Shown in pieces: positions 41,963 to 50,364 of a stretch of DNA of 64,000 nt. Where the stretch lies: assembly GCF_024622975.1 (NCBI RefSeq), contig NZ_JANJZT010000001.1, positions 186,001 through 250,000 of the forward strand, read 5' to 3'. Every line of letters begins with the position of its first letter. The stretch's first letter is position 1. The position numbers and the translations under genes were made by a program. The notes below the pieces were generated by a model. The model was not told where the DNA came from, did no database searches, and was given only the letters and a program-made list of their open reading frames with translations. This stretch comes from Blautia caecimuris (GTDB taxonomy: Bacteria > Bacillota > Clostridia > Lachnospirales > Lachnospiraceae).

Positions 41963-43075
41963 TTATTTGATTTTCAGTACCTGAGAGACAACGGTTCCTC
42001 CGCCGAAGCTGAATGCCTCACCTGCCTGAAGCGTTACGTCGGATTCATCCTGAAGTGTAAAGGCCTGACATACAGTAACTGCCTGTCCCGGCTGCACCTC
42101 AGTCATAAACTGATCAATGGCTTCGTCATCTGATTCCGGAATTGCAGGTTCCAGGAGATTGCCGTTCTGGTAAGCCTGGAGATTGACATCAACCATGGCG
42201 CTGGAAGCGGAAGAGCCGTTATTGCTGTAATCATAATATACAAGAAGACATGGAGCTCCGGCAAAATCAGTTGTCACCCGGTGCTGTTTATAGTGAATGG
42301 TAAATTTGTCATTGCTCATATCAATCTTGCCGTCTGCAGATGCCTGAGGCGCTTCCTGCTCAGGCTGTGTTTCGGAAGTTTCCATTTCTTCCAGAGACTG
42401 ATTGATCTCGTCCTGTACATTCGTAAAGTTTGCGGACATTATGCGAACGGTTTCTGTATCCAGAGATACGATCTTCCACTGTCCTCCTGCTTTAATAAGA
42501 GGATAGGAAATTTCTGCTTCTGCAAACTTGTCTTTCACAGTTGCTGATTTTTCTTCCAGAAGAGCGGCAAGCTTCTGCTGGGTCTGTTCCTCTGTAAGCT
42601 CCTGACCGGAAAAGGCAGTGGAGACGATCTGCTTTAAAAATTCGGTAATGGTTTCCTTGTAAATATCAGAACCGTCAATGTATTTGATTTTTGCTGTGAC
42701 AGTGGCAGTTCCATTGGCAAGGCTGAAATCTGTTTTTTTGATCTCATAGGTCATTTTCTGATTGACGCCCTGGAAAAATGCATGATAAGCTTCATTTGTA
42801 ATATCTGCGTTGTCGAGAGCGGACATGTCATTACTCTGAAGCAGGGATTTCATTCCCTCAAAATTCATAGTGCGCACATGCTCCAGGAATGATTTGACTG
42901 TGGAGACAGGCTTCTGGCGTTCCATAAAGTAACAGCCTGCGCCTGCGGCAGCGGCAATCAGCAGGACTACAAGAAAAATGATCAGCCCTTTTTTCTTCTT
43001 TTTCTTTTTGATGGGAGAGATGTTTTCGGAAGCAGTGACCTGCTCCTGGCTGCTCTCCTGAGTTTGTTGATCCAT
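41963..43075 (-). CDS. membrane-anchored protein with C-terminal DUF5067 domain
   Basis: A 370-residue protein. A polar N-terminus ends in seven lysines, then one transmembrane helix (GLIIFLVVLLIAAAAGAGCY, residues about 30-49) anchors an extracellular part. The first extracellular domain (residues about 55-220) resembles DUF4878/NTF2-like modules (STVKSFLEHVRTMNFEGMKS, GGQWKIVSLDTETVR). A Glu/Gln-rich linker follows, and the C-terminal domain (FTIHYKQHRVTTDFAGAPC, LVYYDYSNNGSSASS) is DUF5067, an immunoglobulin-like fold. A role at the cell surface is likely, but nothing more specific can be read. GGAGG precedes the ATG. Confidence 0.8.
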   Translation of the reverse strand: MDQQTQESSQEQVTASENISPIKKKKKKKGLIIFLVVLLIAAAAGAGCYFMERQKPVSTVKSFLEHVRTMNFEGMKSLLQSNDMSALDNADITNEAYHAFFQGVNQKMTYEIKKTDFSLANGTATVTAKIKYIDGSDIYKETITEFLKQIVSTAFSGQELTEEQTQQKLAALLEEKSATVKDKFAEAEISYPLIKAGGQWKIVSLDTETVRIMSANFTNVQDEINQSLEEMETSETQPEQEAPQASADGKIDMSNDKFTIHYKQHRVTTDFAGAPCLLVYYDYSNNGSSASSAMVDVNLQAYQNGNLLEPAIPESDDEAIDQFMTEVQPGQAVTVCQAFTLQDESDVTLQAGEAFSFGGGTVVSQVLKIK

Positions 43076-43136
43076 AGTTCCTCCTTGTTTTTATAAATAG
43101 TCTTTTGACAGTATCTGTGTAAGTGTTACATGATTT

Positions 43137-43166
43137 ATTATACCAGAGCATACGGCTGGTTGACAA
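43137..43166 (-). promoter_or_regulatory. promoter of the DUF5067 gene
   Basis: Minus strand TTGTCA (complement of 43161-43166), 18-bp spacer, TATAAT (complement of 43137-43142) with an extended TGG in front. The leader is about 55 nt. Confidence 0.72.
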
Positions 43167-43369
43167 GGTTATCCTGTGTCTCAGGAATAAATGTTGCTTT
43201 TTGACTGCTACTGTTCAGGGGGCATTTTAACCAGGCCGGGCTGACCGGTGATCTTTTGTGTGACAGCGGTTACGTATAAATTACAGGAGGGAAAGAAAAA
43301 GAGGATAAAATAAAAAGATAATCAATAAAAAGATAACTGACAGAATGACAGGGCAGGAGGAAAATAGAT

Positions 43370-44299
43370 ATGGTAAAAAGATACAGACAGTTTTTCAGAT
43401 CAGATGCGGACGGACTGAGAATCTCAGCTCTCAGTATCTGTCCGGAGGAAATGCCGTACAAAGGTGTAATACAGCTGGTACACGGAATGAGCGAACACAA
43501 GGAACGGTATGAGCCGTTTATGGAGTACATGGCTTCTCTTGGGTATGTGGCAGTGATCCACGACCACAGAGGACACGGGCAGAGCGTCCGCTCCGGGGAT
43601 GACCTGGGCTACATGTACGGCGGAGGAGCAGATGCCATGCTGGCGGATATTGCCAGTGTCAACCGGCAGATCAGAGAGAAATTTCCGGATCTTCCTCTGA
43701 TACTGATGGGGCACAGCATGGGTTCCCTGGCAGTGAGAGCTTTTGCGGCAGAGCATGATGACTGCATGGATATGCTGATCGTCTGCGGCTCACCCAGCAA
43801 CCGGAGGGCGCGGATCGCAGGGAGCGTGATCGCGAAACTGGAAGGAAAACTCTTTGGAATGAGGCACAGAAGCCGTCTTCTGGAAATACTGTCCTTTGGG
43901 AATTATGCAGCCAGGTTCAGCGGGGAAAAAAACAGAAACGCATGGATCTGTTCGGATCCGGAGGTATATCAGGCTTATACGGACTCAGAACTTTGCGGAT
44001 TTACGTTTACGGACGATGCTTATCTGGCTCTGTTTCAGCTGATGAAAAGAGCTTATGATGTGAAGCACTGGAACTGTACGAAGCCGGAGCTGCCTGTTCT
44101 TTTTATCAGCGGCGCAGACGATCCGTGCCTGGGCAATGTGCGGCAGTTTGCAGCGGCAGTTCAGAAAATGAGAGACGCAGGCTACAGGGATGTAAAAGGG
44201 AAACTTTATCCGGGAATGCGCCATGAAATTCTGAACGAAAAAGACCGGGAGCGGGTATTCAGAGATATTTCTGTATATATCAGGAAAAAAGGTTTCTGA
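43370..44299 (+). CDS. alpha/beta hydrolase, lysophospholipase/monoglyceride lipase type
   Basis: A 309-residue cytoplasmic serine hydrolase. The nucleophile elbow is GHSMG (114-118, S116); the acid is in ISGADDPCLG (D250/D251) and the base is H285 in PGMRHEILNE. The oxyanion region is LVHGMSEHKERY, and HDHRGHGQS is the conserved strand-loop of the PldB/monoglyceride-lipase group. A cap domain lies between about residues 145 and 225. Esters or thioesters of fatty acids are plausible substrates, but this is inference. It stands alone; a moderate AGGAGG lies 8-10 nt before the ATG. Confidence 0.85.
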   Translation: MVKRYRQFFRSDADGLRISALSICPEEMPYKGVIQLVHGMSEHKERYEPFMEYMASLGYVAVIHDHRGHGQSVRSGDDLGYMYGGGADAMLADIASVNRQIREKFPDLPLILMGHSMGSLAVRAFAAEHDDCMDMLIVCGSPSNRRARIAGSVIAKLEGKLFGMRHRSRLLEILSFGNYAARFSGEKNRNAWICSDPEVYQAYTDSELCGFTFTDDAYLALFQLMKRAYDVKHWNCTKPELPVLFISGADDPCLGNVRQFAAAVQKMRDAGYRDVKGKLYPGMRHEILNEKDRERVFRDISVYIRKKGF

Positions 44300-44380
44300 G
44301 TATTATAAGCTTTCCGAATAGAAGATATTTTTCTGTCCATACTATGAATGAATATCTGTATGGATAAAGGAGAGAACCCG

Positions 44381-44524
44381 GTGAAAAGAACACGGAAAAT
44401 AATTTTTATAGGTATTTTATGCGCTTTCTGTCTGGCAGGCTGCGGAAGAACCGAAAAACAGGCAGAGGACAATGGAGAGCTTGTGTTAGTGTCCGCACAG
44501 CACTGTTTTGAAAGGCGGAGCTGA
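44381..44524 (+). CDS. very short lipoprotein, probably truncated
   Basis: A 47-residue frame with GTG start after AAAGGAGAG. The N-terminus MKRTRKIIFIGILCAFCLAGC is a textbook lipoprotein signal with lipobox LAGC, and only about 26 residues follow (GRTEKQAEDNGELVLVSAQH, then CFERRS). No continuation in another frame looks like a protein, and a terminator stands 100 nt later. It may be a genuine mini-lipoprotein or a gene cut by deletion. The remaining part of the 44300-44775 gap holds this frame, the terminator and the malQ promoter. Confidence 0.5.
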   Translation: MKRTRKIIFIGILCAFCLAGCGRTEKQAEDNGELVLVSAQHCFERRS

Positions 44525-44623
44525 TGCTCAGGGGATATACAGGGCAAAATGTGATCATCAAAGGTGATTTGGTATGTATTCTGACCAGGTTGCTGTGAAG
44601 GCGGTAAACAGTAACAAGGTGCG

Positions 44624-44652
44624 AAAGCCGGGGAGATGTCCCCGGCTTTTTC
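44624..44652 (+). terminator. terminator upstream of malQ
   Basis: Perfect 11-bp stem (44624-44634 and 44639-44649), loop of 4 nt, T-run at the end. Confidence 0.9.
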
Positions 44653-44653
44653 C

Positions 44654-44682
44654 TTGACCATAAGCATATGGATTGGTATAAT
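44654..44682 (+). promoter_or_regulatory. promoter of malQ
   Basis: TTGACC (44654-44659), 17-bp spacer, TATAAT (44677-44682) with extended TGG. It starts directly behind the terminator. A second TATAAT at 44715-44720 has no good -35. Confidence 0.82.
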
Positions 44683-44775
44683 GTTCTCCGGGTGACCGGC
44701 AAAAACTAAGACTTTATAATGTATGGACCTGAGAAGCCGGATTCATTTAGTGCGAAACACGAAGGAGAAGAATAA

Positions 44776-46341
44776 ATGAGAGCAAGCGGTGTTTTAATGG
44801 CTGTTTCAAGCCTTCCGTCAGAATATGGAATCGGATGCTTTTCCAGAGAGGCATATGAGTTTGTAGATCAGCTGGAAAAAGCAGGCCAGCAGTACTGGCA
44901 GATTCTTCCTCTTGGTCCGACAGGATATGGAGATTCTCCGTATCAGTCCTGTTCTACCTTTGCGGGAAATCCATATTTTATTGATCTGGATGAACTGGTC
45001 CGGGAAGGGCTTCTTACAAAAGAAGAATGTACTTCCTGCAGCTGGGGAGATGACCCCGGCTATGTGGATTATGAAAAAATATATAACAGCAGATTTCCAC
45101 TTCTGAAAAAAGCCTATGAAAGAGCGGATCTGGAAAATGACAGTGAATATCAGGCTTTTGTAAGGGAGTATCAGATCTGGCTGAAAGATTATGCTCTTTA
45201 TATGGCGATCAAAAACAGCAGAAACGGAGAGAGCTGGCTGGACTGGCCGAAGGAACTGAAAGACCGCAGCTCCGGATATGTAAAAAGAGCGGAAAGCGAG
45301 CTGTCAGAGGAAGTGGGCTTTTATTGCTTCCAGCAGTATCTTTTTGAAAAACAGTGGAAAAAGCTGAAAGCCTATGCCAACAAAAAAGGAATTAAGATCA
45401 TAGGTGATGTGCCGATTTACGTTGCCCTTGACAGTGCGGATGTGTGGGCGAATCCGGAACTGTTTCAGATTGATGAGGAATGCAGTCCAAAGGCTGTTGC
45501 AGGCTGTCCGCCGGATGCATTTTCTGCTACGGGCCAGCTGTGGGGAAATCCTCTTTATGACTGGAAAAAGCATAAGGCTACCGGCTATGCCTGGTGGATA
45601 CAGAGAATGACCTATTGTATGGAGCGGTATGATGTGGCAAGAATCGATCACTTCAGAGGATTTGACGAATATTATTCCATACCTTACGGAGATGCTACTG
45701 CAGAAAACGGCCGCTGGGAAAAGGGACCGGGACTGGAATTATTTGAGGTGTTAAAAAAGAATGTACAAAAGCTTCAGGTGATCGCAGAAGATCTGGGATT
45801 TTTGACAGACAGCGTGGTGAAGCTTGTAAAGGACACCGGATTTCCGGGAATGAAAGTGCTGCAGTTTGCATTTGACGGAAGCGAGGACAGTGAATATCTT
45901 CCTCATAAATATGATAAAAACTGTGTGGTCTATACAGGAACTCATGATAATGAGACGACAAAAGGATGGCTGGAAGGTCTGCAGGGACATGACAATGAGT
46001 TTGTACGGGCATATATCAACTGTTATGACAGGCCTGTGAACGACTGCGTGTGGGGACTGATCCGCACAGCCCTGGCCAGTGTGGCAGATCTGGCTGTGAT
46101 TCCTGTTCAGGACTATCTGTGCCTGGGAAACGAAGCAAGACTGAATGCGCCTGCAACCCTGGGGCTGAACTGGAGATGGAGAATGCGAAAGGGACAGCTT
46201 TCTGATATTACCATTTATACAATGGGAGAACTGAACCGGATCTACGGACGTCTGAAGAAGGAAGAACCGGTATCGGAAACAGAAGAGCAGTCAGCTGAAG
46301 AGAAGCTGTCAGAGGAAGAAGCGCAGGATACAGAATGCTGA
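44776..46341 (+). CDS. malQ: 4-alpha-glucanotransferase (amylomaltase)
   Basis: GH77 enzyme of 521 residues that transfers maltosyl units between alpha-glucans. Family signatures are LPSEYGIGCFS near the start, WQILPLGPTGYGDSPYQSCS, DVPIYVALDSADVWANPELF, the nucleophile region VARIDHFRGFDEYY, the acid/base region QVIAEDLGFLT and YTGTHDNETTKGW. About 40 acidic residues after the fold (EEPVSETEEQSAEEKLSEEE) extend beyond the usual end. The ATG follows GAAGGAG. With glgA at 27982 it belongs to maltodextrin/glycogen turnover. Confidence 0.95.
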   Translation: MRASGVLMAVSSLPSEYGIGCFSREAYEFVDQLEKAGQQYWQILPLGPTGYGDSPYQSCSTFAGNPYFIDLDELVREGLLTKEECTSCSWGDDPGYVDYEKIYNSRFPLLKKAYERADLENDSEYQAFVREYQIWLKDYALYMAIKNSRNGESWLDWPKELKDRSSGYVKRAESELSEEVGFYCFQQYLFEKQWKKLKAYANKKGIKIIGDVPIYVALDSADVWANPELFQIDEECSPKAVAGCPPDAFSATGQLWGNPLYDWKKHKATGYAWWIQRMTYCMERYDVARIDHFRGFDEYYSIPYGDATAENGRWEKGPGLELFEVLKKNVQKLQVIAEDLGFLTDSVVKLVKDTGFPGMKVLQFAFDGSEDSEYLPHKYDKNCVVYTGTHDNETTKGWLEGLQGHDNEFVRAYINCYDRPVNDCVWGLIRTALASVADLAVIPVQDYLCLGNEARLNAPATLGLNWRWRMRKGQLSDITIYTMGELNRIYGRLKKEEPVSETEEQSAEEKLSEEEAQDTEC

Positions 46342-46436
46342 ACAGTACATCTCTGACAGATACACGGAAGCTTTAAGATCTGTAACGGAAAACATAAATG
46401 CAGGAAAATGAAAAAACATACGAAAGGGACATTTAT

Positions 46437-46937
46437 ATGGAAGAAAGAAATGAAGAACTGGAAATGTCTGCTGATACAGAGTTAAAAAAAGAAACTGAGA
46501 TTCAGACATCTGAAAACAGCGAGAAGGCTTCAGCAGATTCAGAGCCTGAAAAAAAGGAAAGACCTGCGGCAAATTTCGGCCTTCTGCTTCTTGCCGGAGT
46601 ATACCTTCTCTATACAGGTTATAAGCTCTGCGCAAACGTGCTGAAAGGCGAAGAGGGGGCAAGCTGGGGATTCTTCATCGCGGGAGCCGCTTTTCTGATC
46701 ATTGGCGCAGGAATGCTTTTTGTGGCAGCAAAGACTGCGAAACAGAGAAGCGATGCCAAAAAGGCCGCAGCGGCGGAAGAGGAAAAGGAACATCCGGTTG
46801 AGCCGGTTCAGGAGCCTAAGAGAATGACCATTGCAGAGCGTGCGAAACTGGCGGGAAATGTAGCGGAGAAAGAGGCGCAGGAAGCGCAGAATTCTGATAC
46901 AGAAGAGGAGAAGGATAAGGACAAAGATCAGGAATAA
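46437..46937 (+). CDS. two-helix membrane protein of unknown function
   Basis: A 166-residue protein with a Glu/Lys/Ser-rich N-terminus, two transmembrane helices (FGLLLLAGVYLLYTGYKLC and WGFFIAGAAFLIIGAGMLFV) and a long charged C-terminus (AKQRSDAKKAAAAEEEKEHP and a Glu/Asp/Lys end). Both tails are probably cytoplasmic and disordered. I start at the ATG after GAAAGGGAC; an upstream ATG at 46398 lacks a ribosome site. No family is recognised. It could belong to the malQ transcript, 95 nt downstream of its stop. Confidence 0.72.
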   Translation: MEERNEELEMSADTELKKETEIQTSENSEKASADSEPEKKERPAANFGLLLLAGVYLLYTGYKLCANVLKGEEGASWGFFIAGAAFLIIGAGMLFVAAKTAKQRSDAKKAAAAEEEKEHPVEPVQEPKRMTIAERAKLAGNVAEKEAQEAQNSDTEEEKDKDKDQE

Positions 46938-46962
46938 GCTCCGGGAGAAATCAGAATATTGT

Positions 46963-47001
46963 AAAAAGGCCGGGGGAACATGAAAATCCATGTTCCCCCG
47001 G
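46963..47001. terminator. terminator between convergent genes
   Basis: Perfect 13-bp GC-rich stem (46970-46982 and 46989-47001), loop of 6 nt. The T-run is on the minus-strand side (complement of 46963-46968), so it mainly ends the vanZ-like transcript. Confidence 0.82.
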
Positions 47002-47009
47002 TCTGTGTG

Positions 47010-47528
47010 TTACCGCCTTTTACGGCGCTTTTGGTTTCCGGAAGAAGGCGCGTGGAGGGTGGACCAGCAAAAGAGCTGAACCAGAAGGATCCCGATCAGA
47101 GCGCCCAGGCTGTCAAAGCCTACGTCCCGGATCCCGGGAGAACGGCCGGCCACAAAGGACTGATGATATTCATCCAGCCCGGCAAATCCCACGCAGATGA
47201 TCCCGGCAAGAAGAAACAGCCGCAGTCCTCTGATGCGATATACATAAAATGGAAAAGAAACAGCAACGGCAAGCAGGCAGTATTCTGTCATGTGTGCGGC
47301 CTTGCGGACATAGTAATGAATCTGCTCTGCCTCGTATGCAAGCTCTTCATAGCTTTTTCCGGTATTGAGAAGTTCGTTTTTGGTTTCTACGATCTGGTAG
47401 CTGATTTTGTAGCTGAGATTCCCGGACACCTCCCCGGTCTGGGCAGAAAATGAAAAAATAATATACATCATCAGCAGCGCTGGCAGAAACGAAAGTGGTT
47501 TTAAAAGTGTTATGAGTATTTTTTTCAT
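47010..47528 (-). CDS. VanZ-family membrane protein
   Basis: A 172-residue protein with four predicted helices. VanZ features are MMYIIFSFSAQTGEVSGNLS near the start, the conserved RKAAHMTEYCLLAV and GFAGLDEYHQSFVAGRSPGIRDV, broken here at residues about 113-135, and the helix DSLGALIGILLVQLF. VanZ-like proteins have been linked with low-level teicoplanin tolerance, but most are of unknown role. A basic tail (NQKRRKRR) closes it. I begin at MKKILITLLK; the start is only 7 nt beyond a promoter -10, so there is almost no leader and no Shine-Dalgarno sequence. Confidence 0.85.
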   Translation of the reverse strand: MKKILITLLKPLSFLPALLMMYIIFSFSAQTGEVSGNLSYKISYQIVETKNELLNTGKSYEELAYEAEQIHYYVRKAAHMTEYCLLAVAVSFPFYVYRIRGLRLFLLAGIICVGFAGLDEYHQSFVAGRSPGIRDVGFDSLGALIGILLVQLFCWSTLHAPSSGNQKRRKRR

Positions 47529-47535
47529 GAGTTTT

Positions 47536-47564
47536 AATATAGCACGGCGGCATTGGTTTGTAAA
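47536..47564 (-). promoter_or_regulatory. promoter of the vanZ-like gene, leaderless layout
   Basis: Minus strand TTTACA (complement of 47559-47564), 17-bp spacer, TATATT (complement of 47536-47541). The ATG begins 7 nt after the -10, close to where transcription should start. Confidence 0.6.
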
Positions 47565-47570
47565 GCACTC

Positions 47571-47599
47571 TGGCAATCACGGCTCTGGTATGGTATAAT
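47571..47599 (+). promoter_or_regulatory. promoter of thyA
   Basis: TATAAT (47594-47599) with extended TGG; the -35 TGGCAA (47571-47576, 17-bp spacer) is weak. Divergent from the vanZ promoter. Confidence 0.6.
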
Positions 47600-47693
47600 A
47601 ACAGGCAGAATCCGGCCTGCCGGGAAAACGACTTTTGAAGCAGCAGGTTTTCCGGAAAGGCCCAGGAAACAAAAGCAAAAAGGAGGCGCGGAC

Positions 47694-48542
47694 ATGAGTG
47701 TTGCAGATACAATATTTATTAATATGTGCAGAGATGTGGTTGAAAACGGCACCAGCACAGAGGGGGAAAAGGTACGTCCGGTATGGGAGGACGGAACGCC
47801 TGCTTATACAATAAAAAAATTCGGAGTGGTAAACCGGTATGATCTCAGAAAGGAATTTCCGGCTCTGACTCTTCGTAAGACTGCACTGAAAAGCGCGATG
47901 GATGAGATCCTCTGGATCTGGCAGAAAAAGTCAAATAACATTCATGACCTGAACAGTCATATCTGGGACAGCTGGGCGGATGAGACAGGCTCTATCGGTA
48001 AGGCCTACGGATATCAGATGCAGGTGAAGCATGAATATAAAGAAGGAATGATGGATCAGGTAGACCGTGTTCTCTATGACCTGAAACACAATCCTTACAG
48101 CCGCAGGATCATGACGAATATTTATGTGCATCAGGATCTTCATGAAATGAATCTTTATCCCTGCGCATATTCCATGACCTTTAATGTGACAAAGGAACCG
48201 GGAAAAGACAAGCTGACTTTAAATGCGATCCTGAATCAGAGATCTCAGGATATTCTGGCAGCAAACAACTGGAATGTGTGCCAGTATTCCATTCTTCTTA
48301 TGATGTTTGCCCAGGTGTGCGACATGGAGGCAGGAGAGCTTGTTCATGTGATCTCAGACTGTCATATTTACGACAGGCACATTCCGGTAATAAAAGAGCT
48401 GATCAGCAGAACCCCGTATCCGGCGCCTTCTGTGAGACTGAATCCGGAGATTAAGAACTTTTATGATTTTACAGTGGATGATCTGATTGTGGAAAATTAT
48501 CAGACCTGGCCACAGATTAAAAATATTCCTATTGCAATCTAA
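47694..48542 (+). CDS. thyA: thymidylate synthase
   Basis: A 282-residue enzyme that methylates dUMP with methylenetetrahydrofolate, yielding dTMP and dihydrofolate. The nucleophile is C157 in NLYPCAYSMTFNV; the usual His after Cys is Ala, as in some Gram-positive enzymes of the phage-type branch. Other conserved parts are RKTALKSAMDEILW, YSRRIMTNIY, LNQRSQDILAANNWNVCQY and HIYDRHI. The ATG at 47694 follows AAAGGAGG; an upstream in-frame start is not used because it overlaps the promoter. dfrA follows after 20 nt. Confidence 0.94.
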   Translation: MSVADTIFINMCRDVVENGTSTEGEKVRPVWEDGTPAYTIKKFGVVNRYDLRKEFPALTLRKTALKSAMDEILWIWQKKSNNIHDLNSHIWDSWADETGSIGKAYGYQMQVKHEYKEGMMDQVDRVLYDLKHNPYSRRIMTNIYVHQDLHEMNLYPCAYSMTFNVTKEPGKDKLTLNAILNQRSQDILAANNWNVCQYSILLMMFAQVCDMEAGELVHVISDCHIYDRHIPVIKELISRTPYPAPSVRLNPEIKNFYDFTVDDLIVENYQTWPQIKNIPIAI

Positions 48543-48562
48543 AAACAGAAAGGAAAAATACC

Positions 48563-49054
48563 ATGAATATCATTGTAGCAGTTGACAAAAACTGGGCCAT
48601 CGGAAAGGACAACAAGCTTCTTGTAGCCATTCCGGCAGATATGAAAATGTTTCGTCAGGAGACAACCGGAAAGGTGATCGTACTGGGAAGAAAAACACTG
48701 GAAACATTTCCAGGAGGACTTCCTCTGAAAAACAGAACCAACATTATCCTTACCACAAATAAAGACTTTAAGGTAAAGGATGCAACCGTGGTTCACAGTA
48801 TCGAAGAGCTTCTGGAAGAAATAAAAAAATATCCGTCCGATCAGGTTTACTGTGTGGGTGGAGACAGCGTATACAAACAGCTTCTTCCTTATTGTGACAC
48901 AGCTCATGTGACAAAGATCGACTTTGGATATGAGGCAGACCGCTATTTCCCAAATCTGGACGAGTCTCCGGAATGGGAGATCACAGCCAGGAGCGAAGAG
49001 CAGACTTATTTTGATCTGGAATATGAGTTTGTGAAATACGAAAGAGTAAAATAA
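48563..49054 (+). CDS. dfrA: dihydrofolate reductase
   Basis: A 163-residue NADPH-dependent enzyme. Conserved features are MNIIVAVDKNWAIGKDNKLL at the start, the Met20-loop equivalent, VIVLGRKTLETFPGGLPL and the later VYCVGGDSVYKQLLPYCD. It recycles the dihydrofolate made by thymidylate synthase; both genes are in one transcript ending at the hairpin behind. The position that corresponds to the catalytic acid is D/E within PADMKMFRQET. Confidence 0.94.
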   Translation: MNIIVAVDKNWAIGKDNKLLVAIPADMKMFRQETTGKVIVLGRKTLETFPGGLPLKNRTNIILTTNKDFKVKDATVVHSIEELLEEIKKYPSDQVYCVGGDSVYKQLLPYCDTAHVTKIDFGYEADRYFPNLDESPEWEITARSEEQTYFDLEYEFVKYERVK

Positions 49055-49090
49055 AAATATGACACAGGAACAGACATGTTCCGGAAAAGA

Positions 49091-49124
49091 AAACGCTGCA
49101 GAGTTTATATTTTCTGCAGCGTTT
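49091..49124. terminator. bidirectional terminator after dfrA
   Basis: Perfect 12-bp stem (49091-49102 and 49113-49124), loop of 10 nt, with A-rich and T-rich flanks. It also stands behind ilvE on the other strand. Confidence 0.85.
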
Positions 49125-49140
49125 GACTTTTTGGAAGGTA

Positions 49141-50166
49141 TTATTCGATTACCTGAAGCCAGCCTTCCGGAGCTTCCAGACGTCCCATCTGGATACCGGT
49201 AAGAGCTTCATAAAGCTTTTTGGTTACAGGCCCCATCTCTGTCATGCCGGAGGGGAAGCAGATTTCTTTTCCGTGGTCCACAATTTTTCCTACAGGAGAA
49301 ATAACTGCTGCAGTACCGCAAAGGCCGCACTCAGCAAAATCTTTTACCTCCTCCAGTGTAACCTCGCGTTCCTCTGCTTCCAGACCAAGGCAGTGCTGAG
49401 CTACATAGATAAGAGAACGGCGGGTAATGGAAGGCAGGATACTGTCGGATTTCGGAGTAACCACTTTTCCGTCTTTTGTAACAAAAAGGAAGTTGGCTCC
49501 GCCGGTCTCCTCTACCTTTGTTCTGGTAGCTGCATCCAGGTACATGTTTTCGTCGTAGCCCTGGCGGTGAGCGTCCATGATCGCATGCATACTCATAGCG
49601 TAATTCAGTCCGGCCTTGATATGACCTGTACCATGAGGAGCAGCCCGGTCAAAATCTGTGACACGGATAGTAAGAGGCTTCACGCCTCCCTTGAAGTACG
49701 GACCAACCGGGGTGGTAAATACCCGGAACTGATATTCGTCAGCAGGTTTTACACCGATGACCGGATTTGTCCCAAACATATAGGGACGGATATAAAGGGT
49801 AGCTCCGGAACCAAAAGGCGGAACGTAAGCGGCGTTGGCTTTTACGGTGTCCACAACGGCCTGGATGAACCGGTCTTTTGGAAATACCGGCATTTCCAGT
49901 CTTTTTGCAGAGTTTTCCATACGTTCTGCATTCAGATCAGGGCGGAAGGTTACGATCCGTCCGTCTTCTGTTGTGTATGCTTTCATTCCCTCAAAAACAG
50001 TCTGAGCATACTGAAGAACGCCGGCACATTCATTGATCACAACAGTTGCGTCTTCTGTCAGCTTTCCTTCGTCCCAGGAACCGTTTTTAAAGTCTGAGAC
50101 AAAGCGATAATCAGTCTGGACATAGCCAAAACCCAGATTTCCCCAGTCAATGTTCTTTTTTTCCAT
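49141..50166 (-). CDS. ilvE: branched-chain amino acid aminotransferase
   Basis: PLP-dependent class IV aminotransferase of 341 residues that catalyses the final step in valine, leucine and isoleucine synthesis. The cofactor lysine is K184 in GTGHIKAGLNYA. Other segments are QTVFEGMKAY, FRPDLNAERM, the LYIRPYMFGTNPVIGV strand and GGANFLFVTKDGKVVTP. The size fits the long (BcaT/ type II) group. CAGGAGGAT precedes the ATG. It is a single-gene unit with its own promoter; no T-box leader is seen. Confidence 0.94.
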   Translation of the reverse strand: MEKKNIDWGNLGFGYVQTDYRFVSDFKNGSWDEGKLTEDATVVINECAGVLQYAQTVFEGMKAYTTEDGRIVTFRPDLNAERMENSAKRLEMPVFPKDRFIQAVVDTVKANAAYVPPFGSGATLYIRPYMFGTNPVIGVKPADEYQFRVFTTPVGPYFKGGVKPLTIRVTDFDRAAPHGTGHIKAGLNYAMSMHAIMDAHRQGYDENMYLDAATRTKVEETGGANFLFVTKDGKVVTPKSDSILPSITRRSLIYVAQHCLGLEAEEREVTLEEVKDFAECGLCGTAAVISPVGKIVDHGKEICFPSGMTEMGPVTKKLYEALTGIQMGRLEAPEGWLQVIE

Positions 50167-50237
50167 AATATCATCCTCCTGTTATCCTGTGACAACAGCT
50201 TTTTAAATACTTTGCCACGTTACTGTGAGATATAATC

Positions 50238-50266
50238 AGTGTAGCACTTTTGCCGGTGAACTTCAA
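50238..50266 (-). promoter_or_regulatory. promoter of ilvE
   Basis: Minus strand TTGAAG (complement of 50261-50266), 17-bp spacer, TACACT (complement of 50238-50243). The leader is about 65 nt. Confidence 0.6.
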
Positions 50267-50273
50267 TGAAAAC

Positions 50274-50302
50274 TTGTATTTTGAACGGTACTTCGCTATA
50301 AT
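50274..50302 (+). promoter_or_regulatory. promoter of the xpaC-telA unit
   Basis: TTGTAT (50274-50279), 17-bp spacer, TATAAT (50297-50302), divergent from the ilvE promoter 8 bp away. Confidence 0.65.
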
Positions 50303-50364
50303 AAATATACAGTCTGCACGGGAGCAGATCCCAAAAAGCAGAAGCAGTCTGATGGAGACAGAAT

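Noticed and set aside
49123-50097. Plus-strand open frame opposite ilvE
   Set aside because: It begins inside the dfrA terminator and is antisense to a complete ilvE gene.
49055-50240. T-box or other leader control for ilvE
   Set aside because: The leader is about 65 nt and has no T-box sequence or terminator/antiterminator pair.
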